Positions 1 to 8,061 of a stretch of DNA of 64,000 nucleotides are shown here, one piece after another. This stretch comes from Thermocoleostomius sinensis A174 (lineage in GTDB: Bacteria; Cyanobacteriota; Cyanobacteriia; Elainellales; Elainellaceae), in NCBI RefSeq assembly GCF_026802175.1, contig NZ_CP113797.1, forward strand, positions 5,247,026 to 5,311,025, written 5' to 3'. The position numbers were made by a program, and so were the translations under genes. Below the pieces are notes generated by a model, which saw only the letters and a list, made by a program, of their open reading frames with translations, was not told the DNA's origin and ran no database searches. The first letter of the stretch is position 1. Each line of letters opens with the position of its first letter.

Positions 1-777
1 AAAAAGAGATTTCTAGTTGCAATTGCACTGCTTGGCACTCTTGGTGTTGCTGGAATAGCCCGTAGTTTCGCTGGGAGTCAACCACAAAGAACTGTTGCTG
101 TTGTAGCTCAGCCTCAAGTAATAGCAACGGCAGCATCTAGCCAACGCAAGGAACTGAGTACTACAGCCAATGATCCTCTCAACGATACCGATACCGAAGT
201 TCAAGATAATCAAGTGCCGCAAGCCCTTAGCAACGTAGGTGAGTATGGTGAGCAGGTATATGATATGGCAAAGATTGGTGACTGGGCTAAAGCTCAAGCT
301 GATTTAACAACCCTCCAACAGTCAGTTCAACAACTCAGCCAGCAGTCACCCAGCAACCATTCGCACCTTCTCTCCCTCAGAAATAGGGTGGCTCGGCTCA
401 GTCAGGCGGTAGAAGCAAAAGATCAACAGGCGACGCAACACTATGCCAATCAGGTGACTCTAATCGCAGCCCAAATGACTCAGCCATACCCAACAAAAGT
501 ACCTATCGAAGTCACTCTATTAGACTATTATGGTCGTCAGCTTGAAGTTGACGCAGCTAGTAGTAACATGGCTCAACTCCAGTCCACAGCTAGTCAAATT
601 GAGCAAACCTGGAGTGCGCTACGTCCAGTCATTGTGAGTCACGGTGGCAGTGCTGAGGCGCAACAGTTTGATGGTCTTGTTGCCAAGGCAAAGCAGGCTA
701 AATCAGTTACTGACTATAGTCAGTTAGCTACCCCAATTCTTGACCAGGTAGATCAATTAGAAGCCGTTTTCAAATAG
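1..777 (+). CDS. exported protein of unknown function, 5' end outside window
   Basis: The reading frame is open from base 1. It begins KKRFLVAIALLGTLG, a positively charged and hydrophobic signal or anchor segment, so probably only a few codons are missing upstream. The body (about 235 residues) is rich in Gln and Ala and predicted helical. A stretch near residues 80-105 (GEQVYDMAKIGDWAKAQADL) resembles the lipoprotein at 4332-4751 (VEAGDFAKARADFAQFEDF), so the two are probably paralogs of a helical DUF4363-like type. Location is inferred to be periplasmic or membrane-anchored. I do not recognise a specific function. A start at the internal GTG at 214 would lose the signal segment and is rejected. 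Confidence 0.7.
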   Translation, partial: KKRFLVAIALLGTLGVAGIARSFAGSQPQRTVAVVAQPQVIATAASSQRKELSTTANDPLNDTDTEVQDNQVPQALSNVGEYGEQVYDMAKIGDWAKAQADLTTLQQSVQQLSQQSPSNHSHLLSLRNRVARLSQAVEAKDQQATQHYANQVTLIAAQMTQPYPTKVPIEVTLLDYYGRQLEVDAASSNMAQLQSTASQIEQTWSALRPVIVSHGGSAEAQQFDGLVAKAKQAKSVTDYSQLATPILDQVDQLEAVFK

Positions 778-851
778 ATACTGCTCTATCGTTAGAGGGT
801 GTTTGCAAAGGATCAAACATCCTGCGTCTGTCTGCCAACGCTTCAATTACT

Positions 852-889
852 GGGGGACTTTCGACCCAATTGCTCGGTCAGAGTCCCCC
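852..889 (+). terminator. hairpin after the first gene
   Basis: GGGGGACT (852-859) pairs perfectly with AGTCCCCC (882-889), and an inner GACC/GGTC pair lengthens the stem. It lies 75 bp after the stop at 777. There is no T-tract after it, so it may terminate weakly or stabilise the 3' end. The rest of 778-1011 shows nothing else I can support. Confidence 0.5.
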
Positions 890-1011
890 AAAGTCCAGCC
901 CTAGTAGACATTCAAGCAAGGGGAATTTAGGGGATAGATTCGGTTTAATCCTCTTGTGATAATGTTCAGCCGTAAGCTTCCCTGATGGCTACGATCGAGT
1001 TACTCTGATGG

Positions 1012-2730
1012 TTGAAACGGGCGGATAGATCATTGATAGATCAAAGAATCAGTGGGGGAAATGTGCTGACGTGGCGATCGCGACTTGGCATTTGGACAGC
1101 CGCCTTGCTAACGGGCATCGTTGGACTTGTCAATCTAGTGTCTGCTGTTACGCCCAGGGTTGCGGCACGAGTAGAATTACTCCGCGAGATTTTTCCGTTC
1201 CAGGTTCGGGCAGGTGCCCACTTATTTGCCGTGCTGGCGGGCTTTATTCTTTTGACCCTTGCCTCCAGTCTGTTGCGTCGTAAGCGGGTGGCATGGCTGC
1301 TCACGCTGGTGTTGCTAGCCGTCTCGATGATTAGCAATCTAGTCAAAGGGCTGGACTACGAAGAGAGTATCCTGGCGGGCGTACTCTTCGTGCAATTGCT
1401 TTTAATGCGAAAGTGGTTTACGGCACGATCCGATCGTCCGTCTCTGACTCGCGGGGTGCAGGTGCTATTGGCAGCCCTTTTGTTCACACTAGCCTATGGC
1501 ACGCTGGGGTTTTATCTCCTAGATAGAGAATTCAACCAGCAGTTCGATCTATGGGAAGCACTGAATCAAACCCTGGCGATGTTTTTCACGGCTGATAATG
1601 GGGGACTAGAACCGACGAATCGCTTTGGTCGGTTTTTCGCCAATTCCGTAGAATGGGTTGGGCTACTGACCGTACTCTATGCCCTATGGATGTTGTTGCG
1701 TCCTGTGCTGTTGCGATCGGGAGCAACACCGGAAGAACGGCAAAAAGCTCGGTTGATTGTAGAGCAGTATGGGCGATCGTCCCTTGCCCGATTCGCCTTG
1801 TTGGATGACAAAGTGTACTACTTTAGTCCGTCAGATCGTAGCGTTATTGCCTATGCTCAGAAAGGACGAGGGGCGATCGCACTCGGCGATCCCATTGGTC
1901 CATCAGATGATCGGCGTGAGGCAATCATCGGCTTTCAGCAGTTTTGTGCCCGAAATGATTGGCTGCCCGCCTTTTACCAAACCCTACCGGATGATGTGGC
2001 ACTTTACAAAGCAGCAGGCTTTCAGGTGTTGCAAATTGGTGAAGAAGCGATCGTTGACTTACATGCGTTCACAATGGAAGGCAAAGCAGGCAAAAATTTG
2101 CGAACTGCTGTGAATAAACTAACGAAAGCAGGACACAAAGTTGATTTTTATCTACCCCCTATTGCAACTGACTTACTCAAAGAACTGCGAACAGTCAGCG
2201 ATGAATGGCTGCAAACCATGCACGGTGCAGAGAAGAAATTTTCACTCGGCTGGTTTGATGAAGACTATTTACGCGACTGTGAGATCGCAGTAGTTCGCTC
2301 ATCTACGGGACAAATCCAAGCCTTTGCCAATATTGTTCCTGAGTATCAATGCAACGACGCTACGATTGATCTAATGCGCCATCGAGCCGAAATTGAACGA
2401 GGAACAATGGATTTCCTGTTCATTTCATTATTTCAGCACTTCAAGGAGCGCGGCTACGATGGATTCAACCTGGGATTATCTGCCCTATCTGGAGTGGGCG
2501 AAATGGAGCAATCTGCTCGACTAGAGAAGGGAATTCACTACCTCTATAAGCATCTGAACCAGTTCTACAACTTCAAAGGATTACACGAATACAAAGACAA
2601 ATTTCATCCTCGTTGGGAACCCCGTTATTTCGTTTTTCCCAGCTTAACAGCCTTGCCAGATGTTGTAATCGCCCTAATCAGAGCAGATTCAGGCGATCGC
2701 CTTTTCGATTATTTCAAACCCGGATCATGA
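1012..2730 (+). CDS. MprF-like phosphatidylglycerol lysyltransferase catalytic protein (DUF2156), split from its flippase half
   Basis: The protein has several membrane segments in residues 20-230 and a soluble C-terminal half (about 250-560) of the DUF2156 aminoacyl-phosphatidylglycerol synthase type, a GNAT-like fold. It contains YFSPSDRSVIAY, IALGDPIG and a C-terminal HEYKDKFHPRWEPRYFVFP typical of the family. The family moves an amino acid, often Lys, from aminoacyl-tRNA to a membrane lipid, altering surface charge. The flippase domain usually found at the N-terminus of MprF is absent and is encoded by the next gene, overlapping by ATGA. The start is a TTG at 1012; an internal GTG at 1063 with GGGGG upstream is a credible alternative. 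The aminoacyl specificity cannot be read from sequence. Confidence 0.82.
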   Translation: MKRADRSLIDQRISGGNVLTWRSRLGIWTAALLTGIVGLVNLVSAVTPRVAARVELLREIFPFQVRAGAHLFAVLAGFILLTLASSLLRRKRVAWLLTLVLLAVSMISNLVKGLDYEESILAGVLFVQLLLMRKWFTARSDRPSLTRGVQVLLAALLFTLAYGTLGFYLLDREFNQQFDLWEALNQTLAMFFTADNGGLEPTNRFGRFFANSVEWVGLLTVLYALWMLLRPVLLRSGATPEERQKARLIVEQYGRSSLARFALLDDKVYYFSPSDRSVIAYAQKGRGAIALGDPIGPSDDRREAIIGFQQFCARNDWLPAFYQTLPDDVALYKAAGFQVLQIGEEAIVDLHAFTMEGKAGKNLRTAVNKLTKAGHKVDFYLPPIATDLLKELRTVSDEWLQTMHGAEKKFSLGWFDEDYLRDCEIAVVRSSTGQIQAFANIVPEYQCNDATIDLMRHRAEIERGTMDFLFISLFQHFKERGYDGFNLGLSALSGVGEMEQSARLEKGIHYLYKHLNQFYNFKGLHEYKDKFHPRWEPRYFVFPSLTALPDVVIALIRADSGDRLFDYFKPGS

Positions 2731-3695
2731 ACCACTTACGTCAAACAATTCGTCGCAATGCCCAATGGCTCCCTGCTGGACTGGGAGTTCTTCTTTTTGG
2801 CTTATCAATATGGGCAATCCGGCAAGAGCTAAAGCAACACACCCCTTCAGAAATCTGGAGCAGTATACGAGCAATTCCAGCAGAGTTAGTCGGAGTGGCA
2901 ATTGTCCTGACGTTACTCAATTACTGGACGTTGACTGGATATGACACCCTAGCCTCTCGTTATATTCGTCAACCTTTGTCTTACCGCAAAACCGCACTGG
3001 CAGCCATTGTCAGTTATGCCATCAGCAACACCATTGGTTTAGCCCTGTTGAGTGGCAGCGCAATTCGTTACCGTTTCTATTCTGCTTGGGGCGTTCCGGC
3101 AGGCAAAATTGCTCAAATCATCGCTTTTTGCAATCTCAGTTTTTGGCTTGGACTCTTTGCGGTAGGTGGCATCCTGTTTATCATTGAACCGATCGCAGTT
3201 CCTACCCTCCTCAAGCTACCTTTTGCTTCAGTTCATCCGATCGGAATCACATTTCTGGTGATCATTGCCGCTTACTTGCTTTGGAGCATCTTCAGTTCTC
3301 GCTCGTTGCAAATTGCAGGTTGGACTCTTCCTCATCTTCCAATTCAGCTATCGCTGGCTCAAATTGTAATCACCTCCCTGGATTGGGCGTTAGCTGCCGC
3401 CGTGCTCTACAAATTGCTGCCCTCGGCTGCTCCGCTTTCCTATGCAGTTTTTTTTGGAATTTATCTTTTGGCACAGATCGCTGGCATTGTTAGTAATGTT
3501 CCGGGTGGCTTGGGGGTCTTTGAAACCGTTATGCTGCTGCTGATTTCACCTCCTGTGGCAGCAAATGATTTATTTGGTGCGTTAATCGCTTATCGAGTTA
3601 TCTACTACTTTCTGCCATTGGGCATTGCGATCGTGTTACTTGGATTATATGAGTTAAAGCATCGTACCACTTCAAAATCATCGAACTCAGACTGA
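2727..3695 (+). CDS. MprF-type flippase domain protein (UPF0104 / lysylphosphatidylglycerol synthase TM region)
   Basis: This 322-residue protein is almost entirely hydrophobic, with about eight membrane segments. It carries the family signatures SGSAIRYRFYSAWG and GIVSNVPGGLGVFETVMLLL. These are hallmarks of the flippase half of MprF, which flips aminoacylated phosphatidylglycerol to the outer leaflet. The ATG at 2727 overlaps the TGA of the catalytic gene (ATGA), which indicates translational coupling and a two-subunit MprF. The frame stays open upstream to 2613, but that part overlaps the previous gene and carries no hydrophobic segment. The gene order, catalytic then flippase, is the reverse of the domain order in fused MprF. 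Confidence 0.85.
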   Translation: MNHLRQTIRRNAQWLPAGLGVLLFGLSIWAIRQELKQHTPSEIWSSIRAIPAELVGVAIVLTLLNYWTLTGYDTLASRYIRQPLSYRKTALAAIVSYAISNTIGLALLSGSAIRYRFYSAWGVPAGKIAQIIAFCNLSFWLGLFAVGGILFIIEPIAVPTLLKLPFASVHPIGITFLVIIAAYLLWSIFSSRSLQIAGWTLPHLPIQLSLAQIVITSLDWALAAAVLYKLLPSAAPLSYAVFFGIYLLAQIAGIVSNVPGGLGVFETVMLLLISPPVAANDLFGALIAYRVIYYFLPLGIAIVLLGLYELKHRTTSKSSNSD

Positions 3696-3740
3696 AGTTT
3701 ACCGAAATAGATTCACTGGCATTGTCAGAAATCTTTCCCT

Positions 3741-3944
3741 TTATGCTCCTCGTCTCAAGTTATATACGATCTTTTCTAGATACCAGAGATCTGGCTTGCC
3801 TGGGTTATTTCTCTTTTCCAAATCAATCAACCGTTCGAGTGTGTCTTCAGAATGCACCATGCTCAGAAGTTCTCGGCGCAGTTTGGAGCAAGCGGATGTG
3901 TCACGATAGTTTCGATACCATTGACTCAGGACATTAGTTGCCAT
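3741..3944 (-). CDS. small conserved-looking hypothetical protein (67 aa)
   Basis: A minus-strand ORF starts at an ATG at 3944 with AAAGGA about 11 nt upstream. The product is soluble, charged and helical, with a C-terminal LERLIDLEKRN and PDLWYLEKIVYNLRRG that look protein-like rather than random. It lies alone between the flippase and lipoprotein genes, convergent with the former. I do not recognise a family. The support is the ribosome site, the balanced composition and the absence of a better ORF in the other frames. Confidence 0.55.
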   Translation of the reverse strand: MATNVLSQWYRNYRDTSACSKLRRELLSMVHSEDTLERLIDLEKRNNPGKPDLWYLEKIVYNLRRGA

Positions 3945-4226
3945 AGGGCTACATTCCTTTCTTTTAATTGTGTTGTAATTTGACTTTAGCGAGCGAAGGT
4001 CAAGAACTTTGCAAGAATAGTTTTCTTCATGCGCTCAATACAGCGGCACAAGTGGCAAATATTTTAGTAGCTGATAGTTATTTTTAAGCTGAGTTTCCAT
4101 TCGCTTGACTAAAAAAACTCATCCTTTCATTTTCTTGTCGAGTTCTTTACCTTTGGTGTCTATTGTAGAAACGAGATGGGAAATGGATAAATCTGCTATT
4201 GATTGCTCACCCACATAATTGCTCGC

Positions 4227-4261
4227 AATGGCAATTTACAATGGCAATTCATAATGGCAAT
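4227..4261. repeat. three AATGGCAAT repeats at 13-bp period
   Basis: AATGGCAAT occurs at 4227, 4240 and 4253, a spacing of 13 bp, with AT-rich linkers, about 70 bp before the lipoprotein start. Period and position suggest a binding-site array or chance slippage. The rest of 3945-4331 is AT-rich and without a gene. Confidence 0.45.
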
Positions 4262-4331
4262 CAATATACACATCATGTGAGTAGATTACTGAAATCCAAT
4301 CGCTCAATTGTTCTTATTTACGGAGTTTGTC

Positions 4332-4751
4332 ATGGTTCATTTGAAGCAAATGATGGTTTTTGGCGCGATCGGTATTGTTAGTTTAGCAACATTGGCAGGT
4401 TGTAACAGTGCGCCACCTGCCACTACAGCAGCCTCACCAAGAGAAAGTTCTAGCTTTGTCGCAGGTTCAACCAAGGCAGGTTTTGACGAACTGCGTAACG
4501 TCATCGTTAATACTAGAGGTGCAGTTGAGGCAGGCGATTTTGCCAAAGCGAGAGCAGACTTCGCTCAATTTGAGGATTTCTGGAAACAGGTAGAAGATGG
4601 TGTTAAAGCTAAATCTGCTAGCACCTATGATGCAATTGAGCAGAGTATGGATCAAATCAATGGTGAATTAAAAACGTCACAGCCTAATCAGGCTATCATT
4701 CTCTCTGCATTACAATCTCTTGAAGCCAACGTAAATAGCGTAGCAAATTAG
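4332..4751 (+). CDS. small lipoprotein of unknown function
   Basis: The ATG at 4332 has GGAG 7 nt upstream and gives MVHLKQMMVFGAIG followed by a lipobox LAGC, so this 139-residue protein is predicted to be lipid-anchored. The mature part is helical, with AGDFAKARADFAQFEDFWKQ and a C-terminal LSALQSLEANVNSVAN. It resembles the repeat region of the protein at 1-777, which suggests a paralogous pair flanking the split MprF. The frame is open upstream to 4308, but that extension would push the signal segment inward. The exact role is unknown. Confidence 0.75.
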   Translation: MVHLKQMMVFGAIGIVSLATLAGCNSAPPATTAASPRESSSFVAGSTKAGFDELRNVIVNTRGAVEAGDFAKARADFAQFEDFWKQVEDGVKAKSASTYDAIEQSMDQINGELKTSQPNQAIILSALQSLEANVNSVAN

Positions 4752-4756
4752 AAAAA

Positions 4757-4809
4757 AGGTGATGTTCGTCTGTATTCAAGTTGAACCTAACTCAAACAGA
4801 ACATCACCT
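4757..4809. terminator. perfect 11-bp inverted repeat
   Basis: AGGTGATGTTC (4757-4767) and GAACATCACCT (4799-4809) are exact reverse complements with a 31-nt loop. Read on the minus strand the stem is followed by TTTTTT, so it could terminate minus-strand transcripts coming from the two-component operon. On the plus strand it separates the lipoprotein from the next gene. It also argues against a start for that gene upstream of 4816. Confidence 0.5.
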
Positions 4810-4839
4810 GGCTATATGTTCTTTACCAAGAAAATTGAC

Positions 4840-5124
4840 ATGAATCGAGCATTTCGTAAATATCATCGCTTTCTTGCGCCGATCCTGGCATTGCCACTTG
4901 CCTTGACCGTATTAACCGGAATGGCGGTGACTATCACCAAAGACTGGCCAATCAATACTGGACTGTCTTCAAACGTACTACTAAAAATTCATACAGGTGA
5001 AATTTTTGGATTAGCGGCAATCTATCCTGTTCTCAATGGCGTTGGACTCATTGAATTAATTGTGACTGGGTTAAGTATGTCTAGTGTGATGAGTCGGAGG
5101 AAATCAACTGTTCCTCGAGGTTAA
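4840..5124 (+). CDS. small PepSY-type membrane protein
   Basis: Starting at the ATG at 4840 the product is 94 residues: MNRAFRKYHRFLAPILALPL, then TVLTGMAVTITKDW, a LKIHTGEIFG motif and a second hydrophobic segment (YPVLNGVGLIELIVTGLSMS). This is the layout of the short cyanobacterial PepSY-associated membrane proteins: two membrane segments with His residues that may bind heme or metal. The in-frame ATG at 4816 and GTG at 4759 are possible earlier starts, but the inverted repeat there makes them less likely. It converges with the sensor kinase at 5156. Confidence 0.65.
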   Translation: MNRAFRKYHRFLAPILALPLALTVLTGMAVTITKDWPINTGLSSNVLLKIHTGEIFGLAAIYPVLNGVGLIELIVTGLSMSSVMSRRKSTVPRG

Positions 5125-5129
5125 AACAA

Positions 5130-5172
5130 AAGGAGAATTATCCGTGCCTCTTACATCAGCCGATCGCTGGTA
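5130..5172 (+). other. orphan ribosome site followed by a 9-codon ORF
   Basis: AAAAGGAG lies 7-8 nt before a GTG at 5143, but the frame stops after nine codons (TAG at 5170-5172). It resembles the start of a gene that once followed the PepSY gene and was cut off when the kinase gene came to lie here. It could also be chance. Confidence 0.25.
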
Positions 5173-6382
5173 GACGTACCGTGAAACAACTGCCTACACC
5201 AGGCTGACTGGAGACTGTAATTAAACCACCATGCCGTTGAGCAATGCCCTGAGCGATCGCCAACCCTAAACCAAATCCACCAGAGCTATAAGAACGTGCC
5301 TGATCGGCTCTCCAGAAGCGATCGAAAATGTGTTTAAGCTGTTCAGAGTTAATACCAATTCCAGTATCTTGAACATGAATTAAAACAACATTTCTTTCGC
5401 GGATACCTTCAATATTCACCGTTCCTTTTTCCTGAGTATAGCGCAGGGCATTATCAATCAAATTAGTCAACAACCGCGTCAGTTGAACAGCATCACCACG
5501 AACTTCTAAGCGATCGGATGATTGTAGTTTTAAACGAATCTGCTTTGCATTAGCGTGTGGTGTATAGAGTTGAAATAAGTTCTCTAAGATGGTTTTAAGA
5601 TTGATAATATCTTGTTTAATATTGGGTGTTTGATCAGTTCTTGCCAACATTAACAAGTCTTCAGTCAAAGCCGTCATTTGTGCGGTAGCACTGGCGATCG
5701 CTCGAAACTTTTTGATGTGCGTTTCTCTTAATCCCTCTGGATATTTCAGCGCGACAGCCGCATTACTTTCAATCGCCATCAGAGGGTTACGCAATTCATG
5801 AGACGCATCAGCCGTAAACTGTTGCAGCCGTCGAAAGCTATCTTCAATGGGTTGCATTGCTTGACGAGTCAGCCAAATGCCACCAACTCCACTCAGGGAT
5901 AACGCTAGAATTACCCCCCCTGCTAATCCCCAATCTAACCGTCGTAAATCACCGTGTAAGTCTTCCAATGATTCACTCGCTCGAACGTAGCCAATCAGAG
6001 TTCCTCCATCCTCTGCATAAATTGGGATCGTGACAGCCTGAATAGGGTGAGGAGACGTTTGTGTTTGAACAGGTTGCCCCGGATCTAATGGTAGAGTTAC
6101 AACGTAGTTCCCCTGCTGACTCACGAAAGCACCCTGCACATCAAACCACTGCAAAGCCTGAGTTGGAGTTGCTGGAACTTCATCACTCTCGACGCGCAAA
6201 CGTCCATCTTCTGCTTCCAGATCAGTAGCAGCGGCTTGAGCTAGAACCATCAGCTTATCTGTGAGTTCTTGGTGTAGACTGCGGGCAAAGGTTACCCGGA
6301 CGACCAGTGCAAAGGAACCCAGGATGATCGTTAGCACAACCAAGTACGATAAGAGTAGTCGGTGCTGAATTGTGCGAAACAT
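5156..6382 (-). CDS. rppB: sensor histidine kinase, RppB-like
   Basis: This is a 408-residue membrane kinase. A first membrane segment (about 8-30), an extracytoplasmic sensor part (31-150) and a second membrane segment (about 151-172) are followed by HisKA with the phospho-acceptor in DASHELRNP (His195). The catalytic domain carries LIDNALRY (N box), DTGIGI (G1) and GGFGLGLAIAQ (G2). It starts 18 bp after the stop of the response regulator gene, so the two form one operon. RppA/RppB-type pairs in cyanobacteria respond to redox or nickel; which signal applies here is inferred only from family and not shown by the sequence. Confidence 0.85.
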   Translation of the reverse strand: MFRTIQHRLLLSYLVVLTIILGSFALVVRVTFARSLHQELTDKLMVLAQAAATDLEAEDGRLRVESDEVPATPTQALQWFDVQGAFVSQQGNYVVTLPLDPGQPVQTQTSPHPIQAVTIPIYAEDGGTLIGYVRASESLEDLHGDLRRLDWGLAGGVILALSLSGVGGIWLTRQAMQPIEDSFRRLQQFTADASHELRNPLMAIESNAAVALKYPEGLRETHIKKFRAIASATAQMTALTEDLLMLARTDQTPNIKQDIINLKTILENLFQLYTPHANAKQIRLKLQSSDRLEVRGDAVQLTRLLTNLIDNALRYTQEKGTVNIEGIRERNVVLIHVQDTGIGINSEQLKHIFDRFWRADQARSYSSGGFGLGLAIAQGIAQRHGGLITVSSQPGVGSCFTVRLPAIG

Positions 6383-6400
6383 TACTCACCCGCAATGAGA

Positions 6401-7081
6401 TTACTCATCAACAACTGCCATTCGATACCCTACACCGTAAACCGTTTCAATCAGTTCGCGTTGGCTCCCAGCGGTTTTCAGCTTACGACGAATGTTTGTA
6501 ATGTGGGTTTTAATCGTTCCGCTTCCTGAGACTTGATCGAGTTCCCAAAGCTTGTCTAGTAGCATGGAACGGGTAAACACCTGTGTTGGGTTCTGTATCA
6601 GGCATTCCAGAATTAGATATTCTTTGGGGGTGAGGCTGATCGGTTTGCTATCGTAAGCAACGGTGTGGGAGGCAGGATTCAGTTCTAGTTTTTCGTGCTG
6701 CAATGTGTTTTGTCGCAATTCAACAGGACGACGCGCCAGAGCACGGATTCGGGCACTCAGTTCTTCTAGCTTAAACGGTTTGACTAAATAATCATCGGCA
6801 CCTGCATCTAGCCCTATTACTTTATCAGTGGTCGTATCTCGTGCTGTCAGCATCAGTACAAACCCTTGATATCCCTCAGCCCGTAACCGTTTGCAGAGTT
6901 GCACCCCGTCGAGCTTTGGCAGCATCAAGTCCAGCAAAATTAGATCATAACTAGCTGCTTGAGTATACTCCCAACCTTCCAGCCCATCTTTTGCCGAATC
7001 AACCACATAATGCTGATACCGCAGGTCTTCTGCCAACGGCTCAGCAATGCGATCGTCATCTTCAACTAATAAGATCCGCAT
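6401..7081 (-). CDS. rppA: OmpR-family response regulator, RppA-like
   Basis: The receiver domain has the acidic pair EDD, the phospho-acceptor in LILLDLMLP, the conserved Thr in MLTARD and the Lys in LVKPF. A winged-helix OmpR domain follows, with TPKEYLILECL, TIKTHITNIRRKL and VYGVGYR. It pairs with the kinase downstream in the same operon. The start is uncertain: ATG at 7081 gives the classical MRILLVEDD, while a TTG at 7093 lies only two bases after GGAG. The ATG is preferred by family length although its spacing from GGAG (14 nt) is long. Confidence 0.87.
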   Translation of the reverse strand: MRILLVEDDDRIAEPLAEDLRYQHYVVDSAKDGLEGWEYTQAASYDLILLDLMLPKLDGVQLCKRLRAEGYQGFVLMLTARDTTTDKVIGLDAGADDYLVKPFKLEELSARIRALARRPVELRQNTLQHEKLELNPASHTVAYDSKPISLTPKEYLILECLIQNPTQVFTRSMLLDKLWELDQVSGSGTIKTHITNIRRKLKTAGSQRELIETVYGVGYRMAVVDE

Positions 7082-7132
7082 ACCACGCTTCAATACTCCT
7101 TTTCACTGAATTTATCCCACTCTAATTGTCTC

Positions 7133-7369
7133 TCATAGATTGCGTAGTACTTCAACCCTGACTCGTTGGACAGAAACTTGCGCCCCCACCACCGCTATGA
7201 CAGTAGAAACAACAGCAGCTATCAGTAGAACCATTATGTAGCTCCAGGGAATAGAGAGAACTTCAGGTGGAGGATCAAACACACCAGTGAGAACCTTAAC
7301 CAGCATTTCGGCTACGGCAAAGCCAATCAAAGAGCCGATCGCCATCAAGCTTTTGTATGCCCCAACCGC
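7133..7369 (-). pseudogene. C-terminal remnant of an FtsX-like ABC permease
   Basis: About 78 codons encode GLAVGAYKSL..., GFAVAEMLVKVLTGVFDPPP and IPWSY followed by a hydrophobic stretch and QRVRVEVLRNL. The VFDPPP...IPW segment followed by a last membrane helix and an LR-rich end matches the C-terminus of FtsX/MacB-type permeases. The rest of such a protein (hundreds of residues) is absent, because the CDF transporter gene occupies the upstream sequence. It is most likely the scar of a deletion or insertion. Confidence 0.5.
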
Positions 7370-7374
7370 AAGAC

Positions 7375-7977
7375 CTATGAAGCCTTGACAGGGGCTTGAT
7401 CGCGTAAAATAGCGATGCCGCCCCGCAGGACAATCACCGCAACGAGCAGTCCTATGACCAAATCGGGCAGCCGTGACCCAGTCATGCTGACCAAGAAACC
7501 TGCCGCGATCACGCCCAAATTGGCAATCACATCATTCTTGGAGAAGATCCAGCTTGCCCGCATGTGAACTTCTCCCTGACGGTGTTTGGCAATGAGCAGC
7601 AGGCATACTACGTTTGCAGCCAGGGCCAATAGCCCAATGCCCACCATCCAAGTCGGCTCAGGGTCGCTGCCAAGGACAAACCGCCGCACTACATCTGCTA
7701 AAACTAACAGCGCCAATCCTACTTGAAACAGACCGCTTAAGCCAGCGGCTCTTTTTTTGGCTGCGGGCGATCGCCCCACAGCATACAGGGCAATACTGTA
7801 GACTGTGGCATCAGCAAACATATCCAGGGAGTCTGCCACCAAAGCGGTTGAACCTGCCAGCAACCCCGTCACAAGCTCCAGCGCAAACATCAAGGCATTA
7901 ATCGCCAGCAGCCAGCCCAGCGTTTTGCGCTGCGCCGCACTCGCCGCCTTAACATCACCACATCCGCAATCAGACAT
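7375..7977 (-). CDS. cation diffusion facilitator (CDF) family transporter, short form
   Basis: This 200-residue protein has five to six membrane segments. It carries a CDF-like VADSLDMFADA in helix 2 and FSKNDVIANLGV in helix 5, where the family's metal-binding acidic residues sit, and a Cys-rich N-terminus (CGCG, residues 4-7) that may capture metal. The usual cytoplasmic C-terminal domain is missing, as in short cobalt/zinc-type CDF proteins. CDF proteins export divalent cations by proton antiport at the inner membrane. Its neighbours (Acr3-like carrier, two-component system) suggest metal resistance; the actual ion is unknown. Confidence 0.8.
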   Translation of the reverse strand: MSDCGCGDVKAASAAQRKTLGWLLAINALMFALELVTGLLAGSTALVADSLDMFADATVYSIALYAVGRSPAAKKRAAGLSGLFQVGLALLVLADVVRRFVLGSDPEPTWMVGIGLLALAANVVCLLLIAKHRQGEVHMRASWIFSKNDVIANLGVIAAGFLVSMTGSRLPDLVIGLLVAVIVLRGGIAILRDQAPVKAS

Positions 7978-8061
7978 AGCGCTCCTTGAATGTAAAGTGG
8001 TCGGCTCTGAAAACAGGTTACTGAAACCTCAGTAGTGAATCTAGATTCAAATTCATTAGCG

